Source of the DNA: Azotobacter beijerinckii
Lineage (GTDB): Bacteria; Pseudomonadota; Gammaproteobacteria; Pseudomonadales; Pseudomonadaceae
NCBI RefSeq assembly: GCF_900110885.1
Contig: NZ_FOFJ01000022.1
Coordinates: 1 to 62,747, forward strand
Reading direction: 5' to 3'
DNA length: 62,747 nucleotides
Part shown: one piece after another, positions 18,800 through 26,978 of the stretch
Position numbering within the stretch: position 1 is the first letter of the stretch
How the letters are laid out: each line of letters opens with the position of its first letter
Translations under genes and position numbers: made by a program
Notes under the pieces: model-generated
What the model was told of the DNA's origin: nothing
The model's database searches: none
The model's input: the letters and a program-made list of their open reading frames with translations, nothing else

Positions 18800-19336
18800 T
18801 CACCATATAAAAACGGGACGGATAACGCCCTCAATTTGGTTGCGGTTGATCGGCCCGAAATAACGACTGTCGAATGAGGTGCCACTTACGTCCGACATAA
18901 GCAGCAGCTCGACATTACCGAGGGTGTAGCGGTCGGACTGGTAGCGCGGCAAAGCCCGGCCGGCTTTATCGGTAGTCAGCAGGGCGCTAAGCGGGAGTAG
19001 TTGACCGTTGACGGTCACGCCTTCGGCGGTGACGACAATCTGGTCGTCTTTAGCGGCTAAAACCCGCTTCATCATCAGGCTATAGCCACCAGGGCAGAAG
19101 CCTGCCCCGATATAGCCCCGTTCCTTGGCGTCATCGAACACGCCGACAGGCGGGGGACAGAAAACGACATAGGCCCCCTTCTCTACCGGCTCGTCGGTAA
19201 GCCAGTAGAGGCCAACCGGGATGCTCTTGGTGGTATTCACGCGGGCACCGGCGGAATAGCATCCGATGCCTAGCAGCAGGACAGCGGTGCCGGCAATGGC
19301 AGTACGGATGGACAATTTCTTGAGGAAACGGCTCAT
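18800..19336 (-). CDS. traF: TraF, signal-peptidase-like protease that matures pilin
   Basis: A 178-residue membrane-anchored S26-family protease. It has an N-terminal hydrophobic segment (IRTAIAGTAVLLLGIGCYSAG), the catalytic Ser in NTTKSIPVGLYWL near residue 40 and the catalytic Lys in YSLMMKRVLAAKDD near residue 90. In RP4, TraF removes the TrbC C-terminus and joins the ends to form the cyclic pilin subunit, so its partner here is TrbC at 39340. It overlaps traG by 4 bp. A perfect KorB operator (19049-19061) lies inside the coding sequence. Confidence 0.94.
   Translation of the reverse strand: MSRFLKKLSIRTAIAGTAVLLLGIGCYSAGARVNTTKSIPVGLYWLTDEPVEKGAYVVFCPPPVGVFDDAKERGYIGAGFCPGGYSLMMKRVLAAKDDQIVVTAEGVTVNGQLLPLSALLTTDKAGRALPRYQSDRYTLGNVELLLMSDVSGTSFDSRYFGPINRNQIEGVIRPVFIW
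19049..19061. promoter_or_regulatory. KorB operator inside traF
   Basis: A perfect TTTAGCGGCTAAA. It is far from any promoter I can see, like some distal KorB sites in RK2, where KorB also acts at a distance or in partition. Confidence 0.85.
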
Positions 19337-21249
19337 ATCGTGATCGCCTCAGCTGCTGTCACTTCCTGGACTATGCGCAGCTTGTCGCTGTTCTTCGGCG
19401 CCGGTATTGCGGCCCTGGTCTGAAAAACAGGGTCTTTGAAGTACAGAGGCTGCTTGCCGTAGATGGCTGGGTAGCCCGCGACGTAAACAACCATGTCGCC
19501 AGCCTCGGATATGTCGCCAGAGGCGATCTTGAGCGGGCCGGGCATCCGCAGACACTCGTCCGGGGTCAGTAGTGGGCGCTGCACTTCCTGTATCGTCCTG
19601 GACACCTGACCCAACAGGGCGCTGGTTCGCCGGCCGCTGGTCGTGATCTGCTCTTTGACCACGGTGGTTTGCCCAGTGAGCTTTGATAGGTGTTCAGCGG
19701 TTTCAACCCGGTTCGGCGGGTAAGCGTTCTGGACGTGGCAGTTCGAGGTGATCGTCTCGTCGTGGCCGTAACCGATTTCACGGCTCTTGAGCTGGTTAAT
19801 GTCCTGACAAATCAGGTAGCACTTGATACCGTAGCCGGCGACGAACGCCAGCGACTCTTGCAGGATTTCCAGCTTGCCGAGGCTTGGAAACTCATCAAGC
19901 ATCATCAGCAATCGGTGTTTGTAGTGCGCCACCGGACGCCCGTTCTCGAAGTCCATCTTGTCGGCCAGCAGCCGCACGATCATGTTGATGAGCACGCGCA
20001 CCAGAGGCCGCAGCCGAGCCTTATCGTTCGGCTTTGAGAAGATGTAAAGGCTGACCGGGTTGTCGTGGTTCATGAGGTCTTTCACCTTGAACTCCGACGC
20101 GCTGACGTTCTGAGCAACAACCGGGTCGCGGTAAAGGGCCAGGTAAGTCTTGGCCGTGGACAGGACCGAACCAGCTTCTTCCTCGGGACGGTCCATCATG
20201 TCGCGGGCTGCTGAGCCTACAAGTGGGTGATTGCGACCGTTGACATGGCTGTAGGTGACCATTTCCATCCACAAGTCGCCAATATCGCGGTCTGGATCGG
20301 CCAAGTTACGGTCCACTTCTGGCAGGGTCGCGGGCGTCCCCTCGTTCTTGCTTTTATAAAGAACATGCATGATGAGGCCGACCAGCAGCGCCTGACTGGT
20401 CTTCTGCCAGTGGCTATCCAAGCCTTTGCCGTCCGGGTCCACGATCAGAGTTGCCAGGTTCTGCACGTCACCAACTTCGTTTTCGGTGCCAATACGGATT
20501 TCATCGAGCGGATTCCAGCGGACTCCACCGTTGCTGCTGGCAGGATCGAACCGCAAAACCTTGTTGCGAGCGTGCTTCTGTCGCCACCCGGCCGTCAAAG
20601 CCCATAACTCGCCCTTGAGGTCGGTAATTACGGTGCTGTCTGACCAGGACAACAGGGTTGGTACTACAAGGCCAACGCCTTTACCCGAGCGCGTTGGGGC
20701 ATAGGTCAGGACGTGCTCCGGGCCGTTGTGGCGCAGGTAATGCTGGACCCCTTTATTGTCCAGCCATGCGCCTACATAGACCCCGGAGTGGCTGGGTGCG
20801 CTTTTGCCGGTCAGAACTTCCAGGAAGCGTCGAGGCCGAGCCAGCAAACCAGCTGCCTGAATGTCCTTCTTGCCGGCCCACCGGGCCGAGCCATGCAGGT
20901 ATTCGTTCGCTTTGGAACTGTTGGCCGAAATCATCTTGGTCACGACCAAACCAAGCAGGCCAACGCCTGTAGCCAGCACCCCGATGCTTCCTGCCCGCAT
21001 GAACGCATCGGGATAAATGCCATACCATTTGTTTGCCCAAGTCAGAATTGACCAGGGCGCATAGACATGATTGAAGTGCGGGCCTAATACCTCTTGGTAG
21101 TTGAGATCGTAGGCAAAGAACTGAGTGGACGCAGCCAGGCCGACACCGATAGACAATAGGGCCAGAGCAGGCACCGCTTTCCCTACCCCGCTCTTTTTGG
21201 CCCGCACTTGCGGGCCAACGGCATTGTTGAATTTGTCTTTTGAAATCAT
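19333..21249 (-). CDS. traG: TraG, VirD4-type coupling protein
   Basis: A 638-residue VirD4/TraG ATPase that links the relaxosome to the Trb secretion channel. N-terminal hydrophobic segments at about residues 25-45 and 80-105 anchor it in the inner membrane. The Walker A is YAPTRSGKGVGLV near residue 187 and Walker B is LLMMLDEFPSLGKLE near residue 448. It is the size of RK2 TraG (635). The start overlaps the traI stop by 4 bp and the end overlaps traF by 4 bp, so traI-G-F are translationally coupled. No defect is seen. Confidence 0.95.
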   Translation of the reverse strand: MISKDKFNNAVGPQVRAKKSGVGKAVPALALLSIGVGLAASTQFFAYDLNYQEVLGPHFNHVYAPWSILTWANKWYGIYPDAFMRAGSIGVLATGVGLLGLVVTKMISANSSKANEYLHGSARWAGKKDIQAAGLLARPRRFLEVLTGKSAPSHSGVYVGAWLDNKGVQHYLRHNGPEHVLTYAPTRSGKGVGLVVPTLLSWSDSTVITDLKGELWALTAGWRQKHARNKVLRFDPASSNGGVRWNPLDEIRIGTENEVGDVQNLATLIVDPDGKGLDSHWQKTSQALLVGLIMHVLYKSKNEGTPATLPEVDRNLADPDRDIGDLWMEMVTYSHVNGRNHPLVGSAARDMMDRPEEEAGSVLSTAKTYLALYRDPVVAQNVSASEFKVKDLMNHDNPVSLYIFSKPNDKARLRPLVRVLINMIVRLLADKMDFENGRPVAHYKHRLLMMLDEFPSLGKLEILQESLAFVAGYGIKCYLICQDINQLKSREIGYGHDETITSNCHVQNAYPPNRVETAEHLSKLTGQTTVVKEQITTSGRRTSALLGQVSRTIQEVQRPLLTPDECLRMPGPLKIASGDISEAGDMVVYVAGYPAIYGKQPLYFKDPVFQTRAAIPAPKNSDKLRIVQEVTAAEAITI

Positions 21250-23645
21250 CTGCTTTTTCCTTTGCTTTTAATCGCACCCTTAGCAGTCGCTCTAACGGGA
21301 TCACCGAGTTTCATGCGCTTCATGCGCCGTGCAGTCGCTTCGTTGATGGGCAACACTAGAACGTCATCGCCACGTTTCAGTAGGGCCATAAACTGCCCCT
21401 TTACTTGGCGAACGCCCTCAAACGATGCAGCTCCATCGTCAGCCTGATTATATAGCCTATGCTTCGGTATATCGAATCCTTTAGCCCGCTTTTCTTCGCG
21501 CTCTTCGATATATACCCGTGCAGCCTGTTGACCAGAAATTGGGGAGGTGGGGGCCGCTACTCCTGGCCTAGAAACATCCCGTCGCAGCCCGTCAGTTGGT
21601 TTGGCTCCTTGGTGCTCCACGTCACCAGGAACATGACGCGGCAATAGCACTTCAGCTCCGTGGGTGAGCTGAACCACACCGAGTTGGGACAGCGCTCGCA
21701 GACGGTTCTGGCTTTCGGGCGGCGGTTTGCGTCCAACTCTTGCAACACCAGGCTTTGCGGTTCCACCAAGGGCGCGAACGGGGATTCGTCCACCATCGAC
21801 GGCGCCGAGTCGTTCAGGAACTCCGGTTCCGGTGGCGCTTCCGCGAACTCCAGCCCCTCGTCCATCGGCGGCTCCGGTGGCTCTTCCGGTGTCGCTTCGA
21901 CCTCCCCTGGCGGGGTCGAATCCATTGCCGCCAGCGCTTGTGCCAGCAGCTCGTCCTCGGTCAGCTCGGACATTGTTTTTCTCCTTCTCGATTGCTTGTT
22001 GCAGGGCCTGACGCCGCTGCTCCAGGGCAGGGTCATCGAACTTGATCGGCAAGTTTCGTACTGCCGCCGTTTGCGCTACCAGCTCCTTGAACTGCGGGGA
22101 GCCGGTGAGGGTGATCTGCTCGCCATAGCGAGCAACAGCCATGCGCAAGGCTGTCTCAATACCGTCAAAGGTGGTGCCTCGGGACACCTGGAGCTTACTG
22201 CCGTCATCCCGAATGGCCGCTGCGCCGGCCCGGTAGATGACGGTGCCCTCTTTGGTGATGTGGTCTTGGCCATCCAGGGCCGTTTGGGAAGGCTTCTGCG
22301 GGCCTTTTGCGGCTATAGCATCCCCCCGAAGGCCCTTCACCCCAGCGCGTGCGCGTAGCGCTTTCAGGGCCTCCTGATCGCCATCCTTGGCTTTAACCTG
22401 GAGCCAGTCCGCCCACTGCCTAGCCTTCCGCGTGGTGTTGATCTTCTCGACCGCCTTCCGGTGCTCGGTCTGAATCTTGGCAATCTGCTCCTTGAGCGTC
22501 TTGTGCGTGCTCGCGTATAGCAGCCTCTTATTCAGGCCCGGAGCGACCATGAGCTTGATCGAAGCCCGCTTGAGGTCAGCCGCCCGCCTAGCGTTCTCCA
22601 ACGCTCTGTCGCGCCGATCACGCTCGGCGGCCAGCTCCTTGGCCCGCGTGTGCCTGACGGCGCTCTGCTCGTCCTTGTATCGGGCATACAGTTCGGTTGT
22701 GTCGGTGCGATGGCCTACAGGCCGTTTTTCGTACCGCTTACCGCTGTCGATCTTGAGGGACTGCAAGCTGGACATGCTGCGCAGTCGGTTCCGACTGGCT
22801 GGCGGTGGGCGGCGGCCTACCTTGCCAATACCAGGTTTAGGCAGCGGCGCACCTGGCGACGGCATGGGCCTGCCATGCTGCCTACCCTCGAACTCTCCTA
22901 GCCTATCTTCGAGCTTGTTCTTGGAAAGGTCGCGGGCGACGGTGCTGGCTTTAACCATCGTGCCTTCATGGTCAGCAATGACCAGGCCATTGCCGCGCTC
23001 GCGCAACTCCAGGCCATGCTCGTGCAGAACCTGGTGCATTTCCTTCCATGACGTGGCGTTTTGGATTTGCTCCAGGCACTCCCGACGCACCCAGCTAAGC
23101 AAGCTCTCAACGCCGGCATGACGCTCCATGTCGTTTGCCTTGCTCTCGCCCAACGACTTCCTGCCGGTGTGGTTGACCCGCTCCAAACCATGTTCGATTT
23201 CGAGCTTCGCGCAAATCTCGGCGCGAGTTTTGAAGTCCCGATAGGGCTCGTGCATGGTGAGCCGCTGGGGATGAATCTTGTTGATCGCAACGTGAATGTG
23301 CAGAACGTCCGTGTCGTTGTGTACGGCGCTGATCCGCTGATGCTCGCCATACCCCATCGCCGCGCATATGCGGTCTTCAACGTCGCGCAGGACTTCTGCA
23401 CTCGGCTTCTCGCCGGGCGCGAAGCTAATCAGCAGGTGATAGGTCTTGTCGCCCTCGGCCCGAGTGTTTTTCTGCTGAGCGCTAAGAATGTCACGCACAG
23501 CCCATGTGACGCTTTCGCTCTGGCAGTTTGTTATCCGCACCTCACCTACGCGCTCGCTTATCCCCTGGCTGTTGGTGATGTAGTTCACCAGACCCGCGAA
23601 GCTGCTCTTCTTCGCTGAGTTCATGGGTATCCGCTTGCTAATCAT
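21246..23645 (-). CDS. traI: TraI relaxase (MOB-P)
   Basis: A 799-residue relaxase, a little longer than RK2 TraI (732). The nucleophile is Tyr22 in the N-terminal KSSFAGLVNYIT stretch. Motif III with the metal-binding histidines is HNDTDVLHIHVAINKIH near residues 100-116. The protein nicks oriT at the nic site, stays bound to the 5' end and is led into the recipient with TraG. The C-terminal half is low in complexity, glycine and arginine rich, where a second gene (traH) is read in another frame. It sits 14 bp after traJ in the leftward operon starting at oriT. Confidence 0.95.
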   Translation of the reverse strand: MISKRIPMNSAKKSSFAGLVNYITNSQGISERVGEVRITNCQSESVTWAVRDILSAQQKNTRAEGDKTYHLLISFAPGEKPSAEVLRDVEDRICAAMGYGEHQRISAVHNDTDVLHIHVAINKIHPQRLTMHEPYRDFKTRAEICAKLEIEHGLERVNHTGRKSLGESKANDMERHAGVESLLSWVRRECLEQIQNATSWKEMHQVLHEHGLELRERGNGLVIADHEGTMVKASTVARDLSKNKLEDRLGEFEGRQHGRPMPSPGAPLPKPGIGKVGRRPPPASRNRLRSMSSLQSLKIDSGKRYEKRPVGHRTDTTELYARYKDEQSAVRHTRAKELAAERDRRDRALENARRAADLKRASIKLMVAPGLNKRLLYASTHKTLKEQIAKIQTEHRKAVEKINTTRKARQWADWLQVKAKDGDQEALKALRARAGVKGLRGDAIAAKGPQKPSQTALDGQDHITKEGTVIYRAGAAAIRDDGSKLQVSRGTTFDGIETALRMAVARYGEQITLTGSPQFKELVAQTAAVRNLPIKFDDPALEQRRQALQQAIEKEKNNVRADRGRAAGTSAGGNGFDPARGGRSDTGRATGAADGRGAGVRGSATGTGVPERLGAVDGGRIPVRALGGTAKPGVARVGRKPPPESQNRLRALSQLGVVQLTHGAEVLLPRHVPGDVEHQGAKPTDGLRRDVSRPGVAAPTSPISGQQAARVYIEEREEKRAKGFDIPKHRLYNQADDGAASFEGVRQVKGQFMALLKRGDDVLVLPINEATARRMKRMKLGDPVRATAKGAIKSKGKSR
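21557..21973 (-). CDS. traH: TraH, acidic relaxosome protein encoded inside traI
   Basis: A 138-residue frame lies wholly within traI in a different reading frame. It starts MSELTEDELLAQALAAMD, runs through a very acidic, proline-rich middle, and ends with a cysteine-containing tail (CERCPNSVWFSS, then KCYCRVMFLVTW). This is the arrangement of TraH in RK2, which stabilises the TraI-TraJ-oriT complex. A strong ribosome site (AAGGAG, 6 bases before the ATG) supports real translation. Because of the overlap, the traI segment here codes for low-complexity sequence that tolerates a second frame. Confidence 0.85.
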   Translation of the reverse strand: MSELTEDELLAQALAAMDSTPPGEVEATPEEPPEPPMDEGLEFAEAPPEPEFLNDSAPSMVDESPFAPLVEPQSLVLQELDANRRPKARTVCERCPNSVWFSSPTELKCYCRVMFLVTWSTKEPNQLTGCDGMFLGQE

Positions 23646-23658
23646 CTGGCGTCCGACC

Positions 23659-23671
23659 TTTAGCCGCTAAA
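23659..23671. promoter_or_regulatory. KorB operator overlapping the traJ stop codon
   Basis: TTTAGCCGCTAAA. On the minus strand the traJ end (Asn-Phe-Ser-Gly-stop) is read through the operator itself, so both functions share the same bases. Confidence 0.85.
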
Positions 23672-24031
23672 ATTCAGGCCACGGTCTGCCAACTCCAGCA
23701 AGGCATCCTGGGTCGCATCAATCTTCCCGAGAACAGCCTTGATCGTTGCTCGCATGGTGGCCTCATCGAAGCCGGCAAACCGCTCGTCATTGGTCAGCCA
23801 CAGCTTGAGCAGCCCCCCTAACCGCCCCTGGTCGGCATTGATCTTGGACAGCTCGCCGACCAGCCCGGCGTCGATAACACTGCCCACCTCGTAGCCCAGC
23901 CCAACCGCACGCATGTATGCCGCGACCGACTTACCCGCCGCTCGCGCTTTGTCTTCAATCGCAGCTTTCTCTTCTGGGAGGACAGGCACCCGCAGGTGAA
24001 TGTCCTTTCTAGTCGTCTTCTTCTCGCTCAT
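23660..24031 (-). CDS. traJ: TraJ, oriT-binding relaxosome protein
   Basis: A 123-residue protein, exactly the RK2 TraJ length. It is a ribbon-helix-helix-type DNA-binding protein with KDIHLRVPVLPEEKAAIEDKA near the N-terminus and the conserved GRLGGLLKLWLTNDER in the middle. TraJ binds the inverted repeat beside nic and recruits TraI. The ATG at 24031 (MSEKKTTRK) is chosen over longer upstream reading because GGAAAAGAG precedes it and it matches the RK2 N-terminus. The gene points away from oriT and heads the traJ-traI-traG... operon. Confidence 0.93.
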   Translation of the reverse strand: MSEKKTTRKDIHLRVPVLPEEKAAIEDKARAAGKSVAAYMRAVGLGYEVGSVIDAGLVGELSKINADQGRLGGLLKLWLTNDERFAGFDEATMRATIKAVLGKIDATQDALLELADRGLNFSG

Positions 24032-24363
24032 CTCTTTTCCTTGCGGTTCCACCGCAGCTTCTGACGGCGGTAGCCGTCCAGCCTCGCAGAGCAAGACACC
24101 CGTTGAGCGCGAAGCGCGAATAAGGGGAAGTGAAGATAGATAACCGGCTTGCTGGTTAGCTAACTTCACCTGTCTTGCCCGGCTCTTCGAGCCGTTTAAC
24201 GCCAGATAAGTATCGCATACGAAGCCTTTTGAGCAACGTTTTTAACGCAAATATCAATGGATATAATGAAATTCCGGGAAAACGCGATAGAATGGGGGCT
24301 GAGAGGCTTTTAGAAGGGCTAGAATCGCGGCTTAAACGACATTCCAACGGATGCTAATTCGAG
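24032..24363. other. oriT: oriT, origin of conjugative transfer, with nic near 24177
   Basis: The interval between the divergent traJ and traK genes matches the IncP oriT plan. It contains GGCGGTAGCCGTCCAGCCTC (24084-24103) followed by a GCAGAGCAAGA stretch, the TraJ-type inverted repeat with arms GTGAAG and CTTCAC and inner hairpin AACCGG/CTGGTT at about 24130-24168, and the nic region CACCTGTCTTG|CCCGGC at 24168-24183 (RK2: CACCTATCCTG|CCCGGC). The nick is expected between 24177 and 24178. The AT-rich part to 24363 is where TraK should bind; promoters for traJ and traK must also be here. The nic hexamer differs from RK2 at two positions, so the TraI pairing may be specific. Confidence 0.92.
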
Positions 24364-24783
24364 ATGGCGAAAGCAGGATTAAGCCTTTCTGAGCGCATAG
24401 CTGAGAGGGCGAAGAAGAAGCAGAAACAGGCCAGGGGGGGAGCCAACCGCGCTCAGTTTCTAGCCGTGAAAGAGGATGTGGCGAAGGCCCTGGATGACCA
24501 GTGGCCGGTTAAGGAGATTTGGGCAACGCTGCGGGAAGAAGGGTCGATTAGTTTTAGCTACGACGCATTCATAGGTTATGTGCGCCGACTGATAAAGCCG
24601 GGCAAAGCTGACAAGCCTAGCCCCCTACCCTCGCGCCAGGCTCCGCTTCCGCCCCCAAACAAGCCTTTAGCCGCTAAAGATGACCAGGTGTCCAGCCCCG
24701 TGCCGATACCGAAATCAACCACGACAGCGGGCTTTCAATACAGTCCGAAACCGAAAAACAGAAGGGAGAAAGACAATGGCTAA
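24364..24783 (+). CDS. traK: TraK, oriT-binding protein
   Basis: A 139-residue basic protein (RK2 TraK is 134). It begins MAKAGLSLSERIAERAKKKQ and has a helix-rich middle KALDDQWPVKEIWATLREEG and FSYDAFIGYVRRLI that fits a winged/helix DNA-binding fold; the C-terminal third is proline and lysine rich. In RP4 TraK wraps the oriT right arm and bends it, helping local melting. It is the first gene of the rightward traK-L-M operon and overlaps traL by 8 bp. A perfect KorB operator (24666-24678) lies in its 3' part. Confidence 0.92.
   Translation: MAKAGLSLSERIAERAKKKQKQARGGANRAQFLAVKEDVAKALDDQWPVKEIWATLREEGSISFSYDAFIGYVRRLIKPGKADKPSPLPSRQAPLPPPNKPLAAKDDQVSSPVPIPKSTTTAGFQYSPKPKNRREKDNG
24666..24678. 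promoter_or_regulatory. KorB operator inside traK, upstream of traL
   Basis: A perfect TTTAGCCGCTAAA 98 bp before the traL start. It encodes Leu-Ala-Ala-Lys in TraK. It could control an internal traL promoter or act as a distal KorB site. Confidence 0.85.
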
Positions 24784-25519
24784 AGTTCATCTGACGCTTC
24801 AAGGGAAAGGCGGTGTCGGCAAGTCGATGATGGCGGCCATCATCGCGCAATACAAAGCAAGCAAGGGGCGCCCGGTGCTGTGCATAGACACCGATCCGGT
24901 CAATGCCACCTTTGAAGGTTACGAATCCCTTAACGTCCGCCGCCTGGAAATTATGGATGGCGACGAAATCAACTCCAGAAACTTCGACCTGTTGATTGAG
25001 TGGATCGCCACGGAAGAAGCTGATGACATCGTTATTGATAACGGCGCCAGTTCATTCGTCCCCCTCTCCAGCTACCTGATCGGCAACCAGGTTCCTGACA
25101 TGCTGGCTGAAATGGGGCACCAACTCATCGTCCACATCGCAGTAACTGGTGGCCAGGCCTATGAAGACACTGTGAACGGTTTCGAGGCCATTGTTAGCCA
25201 GTACCCACAAACCACGCTCTTCGTTATCTGGCTCAACCCCTATTGGGGGCCTGTTCAGTCGAGTGCAGGGGTTCCGTTCGAGAAAAGCCCCGAGTACAAG
25301 GCCACCCTCAAGGAAGCAAAAGGACGGATCGCTGGCTTCGTGGTCGTGGAGAACCTGAAGAAGGACACAGCAGGCCGCGACTTCGGGGAAATGCTGCAAT
25401 CGCACCTTACGTTCGATGAAGCGCTGGGCATGGAATCCCTTTCGATCATGACCAGGCAGCGCCTAAAGCTCGTTAAAAAGGGCTTCTACGACCAGTTGGA
25501 CAACCTCCCGGAGATCTAA
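24776..25519 (+). CDS. traL: TraL, ParA-like ATPase of the Tra1 region
   Basis: A 247-residue protein (RK2 TraL 241) with a ParA/MinD-type Walker A, LTLQGKGGVGKSMMAAIIAQY, near residues 5-25, and CIDTDPVNATF as the Walker A' region. The ATG at 24776 is preceded by GGGAGAAAGACA within the traK end, and the longer upstream frame lacks family similarity. TraL is not essential for RP4 transfer in E. coli; its role is unclear. It is followed directly by traM with no gap. Confidence 0.9.
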   Translation: MAKVHLTLQGKGGVGKSMMAAIIAQYKASKGRPVLCIDTDPVNATFEGYESLNVRRLEIMDGDEINSRNFDLLIEWIATEEADDIVIDNGASSFVPLSSYLIGNQVPDMLAEMGHQLIVHIAVTGGQAYEDTVNGFEAIVSQYPQTTLFVIWLNPYWGPVQSSAGVPFEKSPEYKATLKEAKGRIAGFVVVENLKKDTAGRDFGEMLQSHLTFDEALGMESLSIMTRQRLKLVKKGFYDQLDNLPEI

Positions 25520-25960
25520 ATGTCTGATGCCATTGATGAGCTGATCCAGGAAATCGCCTCCAAGAATGGCATGGCCGTCTCGCGGGATGACCCGATCCTG
25601 GTGCTTCACACTATCAATGCACGGCTGCTCGAGGACTCGGCGAGAGCACAGCAGGTCATGCTAGATAGCTTCAAGGAAGAGCTGGAAAGCATTACGCACC
25701 GCTGGGGTGGTGATGCCAAGGAGAAGGCAGAGCGTATTCTGAATGCGGCTCTGACAGCCAGCCGAGAGACAATGGCCAAGGCAATGCAAGAGAGCGCCAA
25801 AGCCACCGCAGAAGCCGTTACCGCCGAGGTGGATACCGCTCTTCGTCGCGTCAGGAGCCAGCTCCAGGATGTGAAGCGTATCGCCGTCTTCAACATCGTG
25901 GCAGGGGTGATGGCTTTCGCTGCTGCCGGGATCGTCTTGTTCGCGTCCCTGTCCCTGTGA
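25520..25960 (+). CDS. traM: TraM, Tra1 membrane-anchored protein
   Basis: A 146-residue protein beginning MSDAIDELIQEIASKNGMAV, with a long helical, probably coiled middle part and a single C-terminal transmembrane segment (NIVAGVMAFAAAGIVLFASL). RK2 TraM is about 145 residues and helps transfer efficiency. It starts at the base after the traL stop triplet and ends the operon, followed by a terminator at 25972. Confidence 0.9.
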   Translation: MSDAIDELIQEIASKNGMAVSRDDPILVLHTINARLLEDSARAQQVMLDSFKEELESITHRWGGDAKEKAERILNAALTASRETMAKAMQESAKATAEAVTAEVDTALRRVRSQLQDVKRIAVFNIVAGVMAFAAAGIVLFASLSL

Positions 25961-25971
25961 TCGAGAAGCAA

Positions 25972-26000
25972 TAAAAAATCCCGGCTTGCCGGGATTTTTC
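25972..26000. terminator. Bidirectional intrinsic terminator between traM and kfrC
   Basis: AAAAAATCCCGGC-TT-GCCGGGATTTTTC: a short perfect stem with A-run before and T-run after. It must once have ended both the rightward traK-L-M and the leftward kfrA-B-C transcripts, but the IS element at 26007-26978 now separates it from kfrC. Confidence 0.88.
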
Positions 26001-26006
26001 TTTCTA

Positions 26007-26978
26007 TTAACCCGGCAATCAAATACCCAATCTAAGTGGCATAACGCACCGACGCATGCTGGAAGTAGGCAACTACCCGCTCCGGGGTTTTGGCCAACCA
26101 GCTCATGAATGCCTCGGCCTTCTCCAGCAATTCCGACTTGTTTCGCGCCCGGTCACTGGTGCGCAAGCGTGTCTTGAGGTCGCGGTTCAAATACTCGTCC
26201 GGATTACACTCAGGCGAATAGGGTGGCAGGTAGAACGCTTCGATTTCTTCCTTGTGCCCTTCGAGCCATTCCCTGACCAGACGCGCATGATGGACACGCA
26301 GGTTGTCCAGGATCAGAAAGATCTTCCTGTCACTGTCCGCCACCAGCACCGGCGTGACGCCTGCCGGCGCATAGCCTCGAATCCAATGCCCATCTTCAGC
26401 TACGGCCGTTTCATCGCCCCAGTAGATCGTCGCGTTTTCGGCCTTGGCGCGTGCCACGATGGCCGGATAGGTCTCTTCGAGCCAGTGCTCGATCGCCTCC
26501 GGGTTCTGTTCCAGCGCCTGCCGGGTCGGCCGCTGTGGGGTATACCCCCAGCGCTGAAGGTACTGACCCACCGTCCGGATCGGCATCTCGACGCCATACA
26601 AGTGCTTGATCAACTGCATGACGGCCCGGCGGTTCCACAGGGCAAAGTCGAGTTGCAACTGGTTCGGGGTCTGGCCCACCAGAATCGAGCGCAACTGCCA
26701 CTCCTGAGCGAGCGTCAAGGTCCGTCCGCTTGCCTGGCGCCGACCGCGTGTCCTGGATTTCAAACCCTCGCTGCCTTGCTCGCTATAGCGTTTGGACCAG
26801 GCCAGTACGGTACTCAGATGTACGCCCAATACGTCGGCAACCTCTTGCCAAGTCAGTTCGCGCTGCTCACGCAGATTCATGGCCAGGCGCCGCATCTGGT
26901 CCTGAGTTTCTCGAGAGAGCTTTCGGGCATCGATCTTTTTCATGCCCCTTTATATCGTGAATTTGATTGCCGCGTTAA
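26007..26978. mobile_element. IS630-type element inserted at the kfrC stop codon
   Basis: A 972-bp element flanked by the target dinucleotide TA (26005-26006 and 26979-26980), with terminal repeats TTAACCCGGCAATCAAAT on the left and the inverted TTAACGCGGCAATCAAAT on the right. It carries one transposase gene. Removal of the element and one TA restores CAG CAG CAT TAG, i.e. the natural kfrC end. Confidence 0.9.
26032..26943 (-). CDS. IS630-family transposase, probably internally shortened
   Basis: A 303-residue DDE transposase with an N-terminal helix-turn-helix (LTWQEVADVLGVHLSTVLAWSK-like), a second DNA-binding part and the catalytic DDE domain: YWGDETAV for the first Asp, LILDNLRVHH for the second and PECNPDEYLNRDLK for the Glu. 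Members usually have about 340-345 residues. Here GVTPVLVADSDRK runs straight into IFLILDNL, whereas the family has roughly 40 more residues (including a conserved MISAV-type strand) between these motifs. The shortening is in frame. All three catalytic residues remain, but a core beta-strand is probably lost, so the protein may be inactive. Confidence 0.88.
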   Translation of the reverse strand: MKKIDARKLSRETQDQMRRLAMNLREQRELTWQEVADVLGVHLSTVLAWSKRYSEQGSEGLKSRTRGRRQASGRTLTLAQEWQLRSILVGQTPNQLQLDFALWNRRAVMQLIKHLYGVEMPIRTVGQYLQRWGYTPQRPTRQALEQNPEAIEHWLEETYPAIVARAKAENATIYWGDETAVAEDGHWIRGYAPAGVTPVLVADSDRKIFLILDNLRVHHARLVREWLEGHKEEIEAFYLPPYSPECNPDEYLNRDLKTRLRTSDRARNKSELLEKAEAFMSWLAKTPERVVAYFQHASVRYAT

